Positions 24,102-34,200 of a stretch of 64,000 nucleotides of DNA are shown here, one piece after another. Position 1 is the stretch's first letter. Each line of letters opens with the position of its first letter. The notes under the pieces were generated by a model. The model was not told the DNA's origin. It ran no database searches and saw only the letters and a program-made list of their open reading frames with translations. The stretch is from contig CP084614.1 of assembly GCA_025917655.1 (NCBI GenBank), positions 1,116,001 through 1,180,000 on the forward strand, read 5' to 3'. This DNA is from Chlorella sorokiniana (taxonomy: Eukaryota; Chlorophyta; Trebouxiophyceae; Chlorellales; Chlorellaceae). The translations under genes and the position numbers were made by a program.

Positions 24102-26672
24102 ATGGGCCGCAGCCGTAGCAGAAGTCGCAGCAGGGATAGGGACAGGCGGCGGCGCAGCAGGAGCAGGTCGCGCGACCGCCGCCGCCGCTCACACAGCCGC
24201 CGTCGCGACAGGAGCAGGAGCCGCGACAGAAATCAGCGGCGGCGTGACAGCAGCAGGAGCCGCGAAAGAGAGAGACGGCGCGACAGGAGCAGGAGCCGGA
24301 ACAGGGATAGACGGCGCAGCCGCAGTCGCAGCCGGCAGGCTGAGCAGCTGCTCACGGCTCATCCCACAGAGGCCTTTGAAACTCCAGCAACTGCTGCGTT
24401 TGCGCAGGCTGCTGCAGGCCAGCCAGCACCAGCAGCGGCTGTGCCGCAGGCAGCTGCCCCAGCGGCCGCGGCCGTGCCCTCCCAGCCATCAGGCGGCGAG
24501 ACAGCCGAGGACAAGAAGGCGGCACGCCTCGCCAAGCTGGCTGCATGGCGGCAGCAGGCTGCTGCTGCCCCCACATCCCCGCAGCAGCCGCAGCCGCCCT
24601 TGCCTGCTGCAGCTCCTGCGCCCCAGGCTCCGCAAGTGCCACATGAGGAGCAGGGAGGGGCAGCCGAGGAGGAGGAGGAGGTTGACCCTCTGGATGCCTT
24701 CATGGCGGCAGAGGTGCGGCCAAACGTCTCTCTGCGGGCTTTGCTTTCTTGCATGGGCCTGCTCCGCTGCAGCCGCCAGCGTCCTCGGCCTCGTGTTGCC
24801 CGGGCAAGCCAGCACTCATCTGCTGCTGTGGAATGCGTTGAATGGCTGGCCAGCAGCATGCGAATGTGTGCTGCACGGCTGACTCCCCCTCCCCCTGCAC
24901 TCCTCCAGGTGCTGCCCGAGGTAAAGGCCAAGGAGGCGGAGGAGCGGCGGCGTGCTGAGGAAGAGCGAGCAAAGCTGCAGGAGCTGCTGAAGGCAAGCAG
25001 GGATGCTCTGGGGGCGCGGCGGGGGCATAGTTGAGCAGGGGGAGGAGGGGGTGGGGTGCGGGGTTGGGGGGTGGGGGAGGCACGGCGCGGGGTCGCCACA
25101 TTCAGCAGGCCGAGAGGGCATGAGGCAGCCTCAGCAAGTGCCTGAGTATGCAGATATCGAAGGCCAGCAGGGGCTGGCAGGTGACTTTTCTTGCAGCTGA
25201 CGCCTGCTGTGCCGGTTTCGTTGGGCTTGCAGGGCGGCAAGTGCCCAAGGCTCTTGAGGAGCTGATCAAGGACGAGGATGAGGAGAAGGCGGACATGGAG
25301 CTGCAGGTGTGTATGTGTGTGTGTATGTGTGTGTCTGTGTGCGCGCAAGGGGGTCGTCTTCGCTTGCAGCCCCGGGGGCGCGCGGGGGCGGCGGCCGCCT
25401 GCTCGACTGAATGAGCTGCCGTCTGTATCTCAGAAAGGCCATGCCGGTGATGCCGATCTGACAGGTGTGCCCCACTGCCTGCAGATTCCTGCTCACAAGA
25501 TAAAGCTGATGGTGGGGCCGGGCGGGGAGAAGATTAAGTTCATCCAGCGCAAGACCAAGTGCCGCATCCAGGTGGGGCGCTGGTGGAGTCAGTCGCAGTC
25601 TTGAGTTGCTCCTCTGTGCGGAATGCGGCCGTGTGCCAGGATGGGGCATACAGTGAGAGCGTGCTACTCCCTTGTATCATTCGGTTGCTGCTGCTGCTGC
25701 AGGTGAAGAAGGACGAGAAGGAACTGACCGTGGGCTGGGGCGCGGGACCAACCTTTGACCTGCCCAAGCGCGGCCCGCAGCTGGACGCGGACGGCAAGCA
25801 GGTGGGCTGCGGGGCATGTTCATCGGGGAATAACACAATACTGTCTGTTGTGGACTAATCATTCAGCCAACAGAACTGCTGCCAGATCCGTCCCAAGCAG
25901 CCTCGGCGTCTGTGGCGGATGGGCCTGCCGTGCCGGGTCAGGCTGGGCTGCCGCCTCCACCAGCCTCCCTCTGGCATTGCATCTGCGCCGCAGGTCAAGA
26001 TGACGACGGTGCAGCTGTTTGGGTCTGACGAGCAGTGCGCCGCCGCCGTGGCCATGATTGAGGAGGCGGTGGACAACCGGGAGCAGAAGGCCAAGCAGCG
26101 GCAGAAGGAATACGACAAGAAGAAGGAGGTGTGTGCACATGGGGGCTGGGGTGTGTGTCGGGGACAGCACACAACGTGCGGGTGTGGGCCTGTGGCTGCC
26201 CATCGTCACATGTCGCAAGTGCAAGGAAAGGCGTCGCTGCACCAAACTTGAGCGCTGCGGTTCCCTGTTCCATGCCGCTTGCCCCCAACCCCCACACCAC
26301 CCACCCCATCCGTGCAGTCCAAGCGGCTTGAGCGCCAGCTGTACCACATGCGCCACGCCCGCGACTACGAGGCCCTGGGGGTACCCATGGGCACATCCAA
26401 GGCCGACTGCAAGTCTGCCTACCGCAAGCTGGCCCTCAAGTGGCACCCCGACAAGAACCCGAGTGCGTGCCCGCCCGCCACCCCTTGCTGCCGCCCTGCT
26501 GCAAGCCCCGCAGCACCGCCTCGGCCTGTGCCTTTCTTAAACCACCCCCGGCCCCTTTGCCGCCGCAGACAACCGCGATGAGGCTGAGAAGAAGTTCCAG
26601 GAGATCAGCCAGGCGTACGAGCGGCTGATGAGCACTGACGAGGATGCGCGCGTGGAGCAGCTGGGCATGTGA
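24102..26672 (+). CDS. RS-domain, KH-domain and C-terminal J-domain protein (putative splicing/RNA factor)
   Basis: I do not know a named protein with this order of domains. Residues 1-80 form an RS domain ([18 protein letters not shown]...), typical of nuclear speckle splicing factors. An Ala/Pro/Gln-rich region then ends in [16 protein letters not shown] (24668-24713), a motif also found in Prp5/DDX46, but no helicase follows. Next come a charged helix ([20 protein letters not shown]) and [22 protein letters not shown] (to 25306). A KH domain follows: [18 protein letters not shown] with its GPGG loop (25485-25571), [15 protein letters not shown] (25703-25801) and [20 protein letters not shown] (25994-26128). 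The C-terminal J domain is [20 protein letters not shown] with WHPDKNP (26318-26462, 26569-26672), so the HPD motif that activates Hsp70 is intact. Exons from 25485 join in phase. The junction 24992/25233 looks like a GC-AG intron plus one missing base. Confidence 0.85.
25307..25341. repeat. (GT)n microsatellite at a 5' splice site
   Basis: The GT tract (gtgtgtatgtgtgtgtgtat...) starts exactly at the intron donor after the exon ending ...MELQ in the RS/KH/J gene. Confidence 0.8.
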
Positions 26673-26990
26673 CGCGGCGCCGCCGCCGCAGCGCAACCCG
26701 CTGCGTTGCGTCGGTGCCTGTGTGCATGCGTGGTGCCTCTTGCTTGAGGCAATATGTGAATCGGTTGAAATGGCGGCCCAGCTCAGTCAAGCATTCCTGC
26801 GTCGCCCACGCTTACAAATTGACAGTCGAGCATCTGAACGGGGCAAGCACAGCAGACGGGGGCTGCGCATGGGATGGAGCTGAGCTCTGTCGCCGCTGGG
26901 GCCAAGATGCCTGGGTGCCGTCGCTCGGTCCCTCATGCCACAAGCGCCGAAGCGGGGCTGCCCTGGCGGGCATGCAGGGCGCCCCCGCTG
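26673..26990. other. Convergent 3' ends of RS/KH/J gene and histone deacetylase gene
   Basis: The spacer joins two gene ends and should hold both 3' untranslated ends. A TGTAA on the minus strand (26812-26816) serves the deacetylase. No clear signal is seen for the plus-strand gene. Confidence 0.5.
26812..26816 (-). terminator. TGTAA polyadenylation signal for the histone deacetylase gene
   Basis: TTACA on the + strand, i.e. TGTAA on the minus strand, about 175 bases after the deacetylase stop. Confidence 0.55.
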
Positions 26991-29080
26991 CTAGCTCAAG
27001 CCGTGGATGGCCCGCAGCCGCTGCACCAGCGCCTCCACTTCCAGCAGCGGCTCCGGGTGCGGCAGGCTCAGCGGCTGCGCGGCCTCCACGCTGGGCCGCC
27101 CCAGCAGCGCCAGGAACACCTCGCCCACCGACTCGCCCACCGCCGCCGGCTCGTACCCTCCCTCCAGCACAAACAGCAGGCGCCCGCCGCACAGCGCCGC
27201 CGCCAGGCCCTGCAGGCCCGCCGCCAGCTGGTGGTAGGTGCTGCTCCTGCGGCGGCGGCGAGGGGGCAGGCAGCGCGCTGCTTGGTCCCAGCGGTTGCAG
27301 CGCCTGGGCTGGCAGTACAGCTGACAGCCGCGGATGCGGCCTAGCCTCACCGTGGCGCCCCAGGGTACGGGAGAGCTGCAGTCCATGCCCAAGCCAGCAC
27401 GGTGTCGGCCCGCAGCCCACGCCCCTGCCGCCAGCCCCCCTCCTCCTCCCCCACACACAGCGGGTTCCCCACCTGAACTGCAGCTGCTGGAACGGGTCCC
27501 GCCAGTGCGCGTCAAAGCCGGCCGAGACGAGGATGATGTCTGGGCGGAAGCGCTCGGCGGCGGGTGCCACCAGCGCATCAAACACGCTGAGCACGCTGCG
27601 CTCCCCGCGTACCCTGCACAGCACGCGCAGCGGGACCAGGTTGCTGGACGATACAGTCAGATCTCTGTTAACAGGCGCCTGGCCGCGATGAGCAGGCGGT
27701 GTTTGGCCGGCTACGTCAGCCTGCTGCGACTCCCCCCTCCACAGCATAACCGCGCACCGGCTGCCCTGCGCGCTGTGCAAGCACCGGCGTCCTCAGGCCC
27801 CCACCCCCGCATCCCTGCCCCCAGCTCACGCGGCAGCGGCACGTTGATGGTGGTCCCCGCCCCTGCGCCCTCGCCCACGTCGGTGGCGGCGGCCCCGCGT
27901 AGGGCGGCGGGTAGACCGACCCCTCCTCGTGCGTGTCTATGAACAGCACAGAGGGGTCGTCTGCAAAGATGGCGGCGGTGCCGTTGCCGTGGTGCAGGTC
28001 AAAGTCCAGGATGAGCACCTTTAGGGGGAGGGGGCGCGTGCGCGAGAACGCAGGCTGTGAGGCGTGTGTGGAAGCAAAAGCAGAGGCACCGCGGGGCCAA
28101 GGGGCAGAGGGGTAGGCAAGTGGCTGCCTGGGCGACCTGGGGGCGCCGCACCCGGGGCACACAAGGTGCAGAGCCGCACCTTGGCCAGGCCGTGGGCGCG
28201 CTGTGCATGCCGCGCCGCCAGCGCCACGTTGTTGAGCAGGCAGTAACCAAGCGGGGTGTGGGGCGTGGCATGGTGCCCCGGCGGGCGGGAGATGCAGAAG
28301 GCGGCGGCGCCGCCCGCCGCGACCGCGTCCACCAGCGATAAGGCGGCGCCCGCGGCGAGCAGCGCGTCGTCAAAGGAGGTGGTGGTGACGTAGGTCACGC
28401 CGTCTGAGGGGGCCACAGCAGAGCTGCCGTCAGAGCAGGGTAGTTGGGTGCAAGGTGTGCCGCTGTGCAGGGCGGCATGCATGCTGTTTGGTGGCAGATC
28501 TACCCAGCCTCCCCAGCACGCACGGCAGGGCAGCTGCACGGTTTGCGCCGCCCACCTGGGTCCCCCACATCGGCCACCGCCTTGGGCGCCTCCTCTGCCG
28601 CCACCCGCTGCAGCTCATCCACGTAGCCGTGCACAGCACGCACAGCATCCAGCGGCGCCGGAGCTGACACTGGTACCTGGTGCAGCTGCAGGAAGCCAAG
28701 CACGGGCAGCATGCGCGTTTGCAACTTGCAGCAACTGCTAGCCGGTGCTGAGGCTCGCCAGGCGCAGGCGCCGTGGCCTCGTCATGGCCGGCACGTCTCA
28801 CCTGCCCCTCAAAGGCTGATGCTGTGATGCCAGCGATCTTGAGCTGCTGCATGATGCCTTCAACACGAGCTGGCTGCTCGACGTGCCCCGGGAGCGAGTG
28901 GCCAGGGGCAGAGGCGACAGCGTACAACAGCTGCGGCCGTTCCGCCGGCGCCGGGCCGACTGCCCTGCTGCTGCTGCTGCTCGCTGCCTTGCCCGTCGCC
29001 GCTGCTGCGACCCTTTGAGTTCTACCACGGTTGAATACTGAGGGCAGGGCCTCCAAAGCGGCAGACGGTGGCGGCGCCAT
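26991..29080 (-). CDS. HDA14: Class II (HDA14-like) histone deacetylase family protein
   Basis: The protein is a zinc-dependent lysine deacetylase. Active-site blocks are all present: [20 protein letters not shown] (the HH pair), [17 protein letters not shown] (zinc Asp and His), [14 protein letters not shown] (zinc Asp) and [11 protein letters not shown] (catalytic Tyr). [20 protein letters not shown] near the start resembles the plant HDA14 type rather than RPD3. Exons fit 28802-29080, 28556-28676, 28180-28403, 27830-28018, about 27473-27620 and 26991-27246. The frame shifts once near 27905 (after EGSVYP) and probably once near 27620. The N-terminus from 29080 ([20 protein letters not shown], then basic and Ser/Ala-rich) looks like an organelle transit peptide, and plant HDA14 is organellar. 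An upstream in-frame ATG at 29170 would add 30 residues. The substrate may not be histone. Confidence 0.88.
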
Positions 29081-29768
29081 GAAGGAAAATGCTGAAAGCA
29101 GGCTCTCTGCTACCCTCCACGCGCTTGTAATTTCGTAGAAACGTTGCACAGCAAACCTAGCCTCTCGCAAGGTTCACGCCTCCGACTCGCAGATGCGGTG
29201 GGTCAGATGCGACTCAGACGGGCCTTGCAAGCAGCATAATGGCTTGGGGCGAAAGTTATAGTTGGAAGCAAAAAAATGGGAACGCGTGGGATCGAATCAA
29301 AGGCTTCGGCCAGAGCGGCACTGTATTGCCACCGCAGCCGGTGGCATCCTCTGCCACCTCCCGACCGCTTCAGACTGACATTACAACAGTGGCTGTTGGA
29401 CTGCATTGTGTTAGATAAGGGACGTGCATGGTCAAGGCTAAAAGAAACAAGGGGCCGGCAATGACAACAAGGGGGAGCATCGATATTCGGCATACCTGAC
29501 GAGGGCGCCGCGGAAAGAAGTACACGTTGGGCTGGAAAAGCTGTTGCCCATGCACGGCAGGCTTGGTTTGATGGCCACCGATGATGAGCCAGGCAAGCGC
29601 AGGAGCGGAGCAGTACAGAGTAGCAAGCGTGGCTGGGAGGGCAGTGACGCGGTGAAAGAATAGGCCAAGGCATTGGGTTGGGGCCAGCGTCGTTGGAGCG
29701 TTGGTACGGGGACGTGGGGTTGGCGGCGCGCACAGCACAGGGTTGGCTGGTTGCTGGGCGGTGGCTCC
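29081..29768. other. Spacer between UVR/TPR gene 3' end and deacetylase promoter
   Basis: About 690 bases between two minus-strand genes. It holds a TGTAA on the minus strand (29381-29385), which fits the 3' end of the UVR/TPR gene, then the deacetylase promoter region. A short hairpin (gccacc...ggtggc, 29329-29346) and a T7 run on the minus strand (near 29270) are present. I see no gene. Confidence 0.45.
29381..29385 (-). terminator. Candidate TGTAA polyadenylation signal for the UVR/TPR gene
   Basis: TGTAA on the minus strand, 384 bases after the stop, farther than in neighbouring genes. Tentative. Confidence 0.35.
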
Positions 29769-31101
29769 TCACTCGTTGCTCTGGCCCTCCTCCTGCTGCA
29801 GGCGCTGGCGCAGCTGGCTGATGTGCTGGCGCAGGTGGGACAGGCGAGGGTTCAGGGCCACCTGGGGGGCGGGTGGGGGAGGTGGTTGACATCCTCTCAG
29901 CATGCGCAGCGGGGTCACCTGGGGCAAGCCTGCAGCCAGACCGCTGCACCGCGGCGCCTCACCGCGTGCTCGAACGCGGCGACCGCGCCCTTGGCGTCTC
30001 CCACGGCGCTGCAGCACATGCCCATGCCGGAGGCGGCGGCAAAGTGGAAGGGGTTGAACTGCAGGGTGACGCGGCAGTCCACCACGGCGGCATGGTACCG
30101 CTGCAGCTGGTAGTACACGGTCTGCGCGGGGAGCATGCCGGGGGAGGGGGGAGGCAAGGGTCAGCAAGCGCCAGAGCGGCGATGGCAAAGCAAGCGCTCT
30201 CAGATTTAGGGTGTCCCAGGCCTGGCCTCCTGTGTGCCAGCGCACCGCGCGCTTGTTGTATGCCTCTGCAAACATGGGCGCCTTGTCAATCAGCTCCGTG
30301 AACACGTCCAGCGCCGCCTCCCACTGCTCTGGCCGCTGCATCATCAGCACGCCCTGCTGCATGAGCAGCTCCATCTCCGGGGTGGGGCACCTGGGGGGGT
30401 GCGGGGTGCCCAGCGGGTGTCGCACAACAGCTGCAGCCCACGCCAAGCACCCCCCACCCTTGCATGCCCATGCTCAGATGACGGCTTTGCCGGCGAGCCC
30501 CACGGCGGCGGCGACGCACCGCATGAACACCGCCCACAGCGCATTCTCCGCCGCCTCGGCCACCGCGGGCTCGCCGTCGTGCAGGCAGCCGGCGAGGGCG
30601 GGCGCGGCCGCCATGTCGCCCAGGTCCCCCAGCTGCCGGATGGCCGTCATGCGCTCCTTGTCGCTGACCGGCAGGCGCGTCTCCAGCTTGTCCAGCAGCG
30701 AGGCCAGCAGCATCTTGTCAGAGGGCAGCCGCTCCCGCAGCATGTCCACCTCGGCCTTGGCCTCGGCGGCGGTGGCGTAGTCCTCCTCCCTCACAGCCAG
30801 CTCCATTTTGCTGCAAACGGAGACTTGCACGATGGATGGATGGCAGGCAGGGGTCCCATGCAGTCCAGTCGCCAGCGAAGGGCAGTAGACGGCGGCAGGG
30901 TTTGACAACGCTGGACTGAGGCAACCCCTTGGCTGCCCCCGCTCCCCAGCCCCGGTCGCACCGTTTAGCAAGGCACAGGCGCTCCCATGAGTCCATGGAA
31001 GGGTGGCCTGAGATAGCAGACGCTCCGCAGCGTGAGCGAGTTCGGAGTGCGGGCGCTGCAGGCCTCCAGCCCGCCGCTTGTAGGTTCCCGAATCTCGACA
31101 T
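29769..31101 (-). CDS. UVR-motif, HEAT-like and TPR protein, probably chloroplast-targeted
   Basis: Five exons join in phase: 30962-31101, 30520-30810, 30246-30390, 29963-30121 and 29769-29861. The start at 31101 gives a likely chloroplast transit peptide (MSRFGNLQAAGWRPAAPALR, then basic and Ser-rich). A UVR motif follows (AVREEDYATAAEAKAEVDML), a helical hairpin known from UvrB/UvrC and from plastid Clp-related proteins. Next is a HEAT/PBS-lyase-like pair of helices (LGDLGDMAAAPALAGCLHDG, AVAEAAENALWAVFMR). The rest is TPR: WEAALDVFTELIDKAPMFAE with AYNKRA, YYQLQRYHAAVVDCRVTLQF with NPFHFAAASGMG, AVGDAKGAVAAFEHAV and VALNPRLSHL. It has no catalytic domain, so an adaptor or scaffold role in the plastid is the likely reading. 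The start codons of this gene and DHX37 are only 164 bases apart. Confidence 0.8.
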
Positions 31102-31265
31102 GGCTACAGCTGCTGGGTGTGAGGCTCCCCGTGGCCTGCAACTCACGTTTCAAAGTGGCACGCCTGCCAGGGTGGAAGGGCGCAAGAGTTCGGTTTGGGT
31201 GGCCCTTTGACCTGCATGCATTTGCTACTTGTCAACTGATATGTTTTCAGCGTTGTGAAGCTACC
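31102..31265. promoter_or_regulatory. Compact bidirectional promoter, UVR/TPR gene and DHX37
   Basis: Only 164 bases lie between the two start codons, which include both 5' untranslated regions. No TATA box is seen. Shared regulation of the two genes is possible but unproven. Confidence 0.5.
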
Positions 31266-34200
31266 ATGGGGAAGCAGAAGGGCGGCAGGAGCAAGCGGGA
31301 CAGGAAGCACCGTGAGGTGCAGAGCCTGAAGTTCAAGCATGGCAATTCAAGTATAGAAGCGCTAGCTGATGATGACATCGACAGGTCGGCGCAACACCAG
31401 CAGCGGTCGCTTCCTTGGCACTTGCTGTTGCAGCGCTCGGGGCTCACAAGTTTGCTGCTGCCTTTTACTTCCGGCACAGGTTGATCGAGGACAGCAATGC
31501 ACTGATCCTGCCCGCCAAGGCCGACAAGGCTGCCGCCGCCGCCGACGGCACAAACCCGGAGTCGGCGCCACCCCCAGAGAAGCACCTCAGCAAGTCGCAG
31601 CTTCGCAAGCTGCGTCGCATTCAGGAAGAAAAGGAGAAGCGCGAGAAGCGGGCTGATGTGCTGCAGACGCTGGCGCGGCACCAGGTGAGGCAGCGTGGCG
31701 CAAAGGCGGGCGGGTCGGGCCCGCCGCTGCGAGCAGAGCTGGCTGCCCTGGGCTGCCAGGCAATGACCACGCTCCTCCCTGCTGCCGCAGCTCAAGCAGG
31801 AGGAGCTGCAGCTGCTGCGACCTGTCGCGGCACGAGGTCAGCGGGAAACAAAGAAGCAGGCGCTGAGGCGGGCGCTGCAGCTGCAGCGCGCCGGCGTCAG
31901 CCTGCCCAGCACGGTGCGCCTCTACCAGGAGAGGCAGCGCCCGGAGGCCATGCCAGAAGACTCGTCCGAGGAGGAAGACGAGGACGCAGGCAGCGAAAGC
32001 AGCGGCAGCAGCAGCGACAGCGACGACCCCTCCGCCATCGGCCCCAGGGCAGCAGGCGGGCAGGCTGTGCGCCCCCTGCCAAGAAGCAGCGCACCGGGGC
32101 CCAGCCTGGAGCGGCGCAGCCAGCAGCCGGCGAGCCCGCTGAGATGGCGGCAGCCCGGCAGCAGAGCAAGGAAGTCGGCGAGCGGGAGGCGGCAGCGGCG
32201 CGTGAGCAGCGGGCGCAGGAGCTGCGCCGCGCGGCCGAGCAGGCCAAGCAGCAGCTGGGGGTCAGCGACAGCCGAGACGACGAGGGCCCTGCCCCGGCGC
32301 TGCGACCAAAGCAGGCCGCTCCAGCCGGCAAGCCGCGCGTGGTGCTGGTGGAACGGCGGCCAGATATCCAGGCAGCCAGGTGGGGGTGGGGGGTGGGGGC
32401 GGGGGGGGCACTGAGCATTTTGCTTGCTTGCTTCCACGGGGGACCGAGTGCGTTATGCGCTTGCGCTGTCCTCCGCCGCTCTCGGGATACAGCTCGCACC
32501 GCGTTGCCTGCCGTTCTGATTCGATCCGATGGCAGACAATCGCTTGCGGGCCTGCTCCTCGGTCGTGCCCAGCTGACCGCCGCGCCCCTCTGCTCTCCCG
32601 CTCCACGCTGCAGGGAGGGGCTGCCCATCCTGGGGATGGAGCAGGAGGTGATGGAGGCGGTCAGCCAGAGCGATGTGGTGGTGCTGTGCGGAGAGACGGG
32701 CTGCGGCAAGACCACGCAGGCAAGGGCGGCGCCTCCAAGCCTGCCAGCAGCGGCAGCGCGGCGGCAACAAGCCGGGCATGTGGACTGGGCCGTGCGGGGG
32801 CGCGCGTGCCGCGTCGTGCCCACACCCCAGCGCCGCGCCGGCTGCCGCCCTGCCCGCCCGCTGACGCGTTGTGCCGTGTACCGCCGTACCGCCACCTTCC
32901 CCGCAGGTTCCTCAGTTCCTGTACGAGGCCGGCTACGGCTGCCGCCTGTTCCCGGAGCGCGCGGGGCGGTGGGGTGACGCAGCCGCGCCGCGTGGCCGCC
33001 GTGTCCACCGCGCAGCGCGTCGCCGACGAGCTGGACGGCAAGCTGGGGGCGGTGGTGGGGTACCAGGTGGGCCGCCCCTGCTGCTGCTGCCCCTGCTGCT
33101 GCCCCTGCTGCAGCTGGTCTTGGTCAGCGTGGCCGCGGGACTGATGGCAGCTGCCTGCGCCCCCACCCGCTCGCTGGCCCCCTGCCGCCGGGCCGCAGGT
33201 TCGCTACGACAAGCGCGTGGGGAACAACACCGCCATCAAGTTCATGACCGACGGCATCCTGCTCAGGTGGGCTGGTGGTGAGTGTGTGTGTGTGTGTGCG
33301 TGCGTGTGTGTGTGTATGTGTGTGTGTGTGCATGTGTGTGCGTGTTTGTGTGTGGGTGGGTGTGGGGGTGGGTGGGTGGGTGTGTGTGTGGAGGCGGGGG
33401 CGACTGGCCAATGGGACATGTGCCCTGGTCCAGCCATGAGCTGCCCCCTGAACGCTGCTCCATGGCCGCTCGCCTGGCTGCAATCAACACCGTCCGCGCC
33501 TGCGGCCCCCTCCACCCCCGCAGGGAGGTGCAGGAGGACTTTCTGCTGCGCCGCTACTCCGCCCTGGTGGTGGACGAGGCGCACGAGCGCTCCCTCAACA
33601 CCGACATCCTGTGCGGCCTGCTGTCGCGCGTGGTGGCGCTGCGCCGCCGCCTGGCGGACGCTGGGGCGGGGGCGGGAACCGACGGGCAGGCCGTGCACCC
33701 CCTCAAGCTCATCATCATGAGCGCCACGCTGCGGTGAGGTGGCAGGGGTGGGGTGGCGGCGAGCCCACTGGGGAGGGGCAAGCCGTGCATCGGGAGGGGA
33801 GTGCGTGGCGCCGGAAGCGCCCCTGCCCAGCCTCATTCGTACGACGGCCCAGCCTTCCCTCACGCCGGCGCCCCTACATGCCCACCCACCCCTGCAGCAC
33901 CGACGACTTTGTGCAGAACGCGCGGCTGTTCCCGGAGCCGCCCCCGTGGTGCGGGTGCCGGCGCGCCAGTTCCCCGTCACCGTCCACTTCAGCCGCCGCA
34001 CCGAGCTGCACGATTACGTGGGGGCGGCCTTCAAGAAGGTGGGCAAGGGGGGCCCACAAGGGATGCTGCGCTGTCGACCTGGGCCTGCCGAGCAGCGTGT
34101 GTGGCGGGGTGCGGGCGAGCGGCCAACCAGCTGCCTACGGATCTCCCCCAGGGCACGCCCACACGCGCCCTCACACGCCCGCTGCCTGTCACACACTGAC

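Noticed and set aside
24102-24335. RS region as a low-complexity artefact
   Set aside because: It starts at a good ATG, keeps one frame and leads into a conserved KH and J protein, so I accept it as coding.
29270-29360. tRNA or other pol III gene on the minus strand (B-box-like gattcgatccc, A-box-like tggcagaggatg, T7 run after it)
   Set aside because: The two boxes and the T run fit in order, but no acceptor or T-stem pairing forms around them, so it is probably chance.
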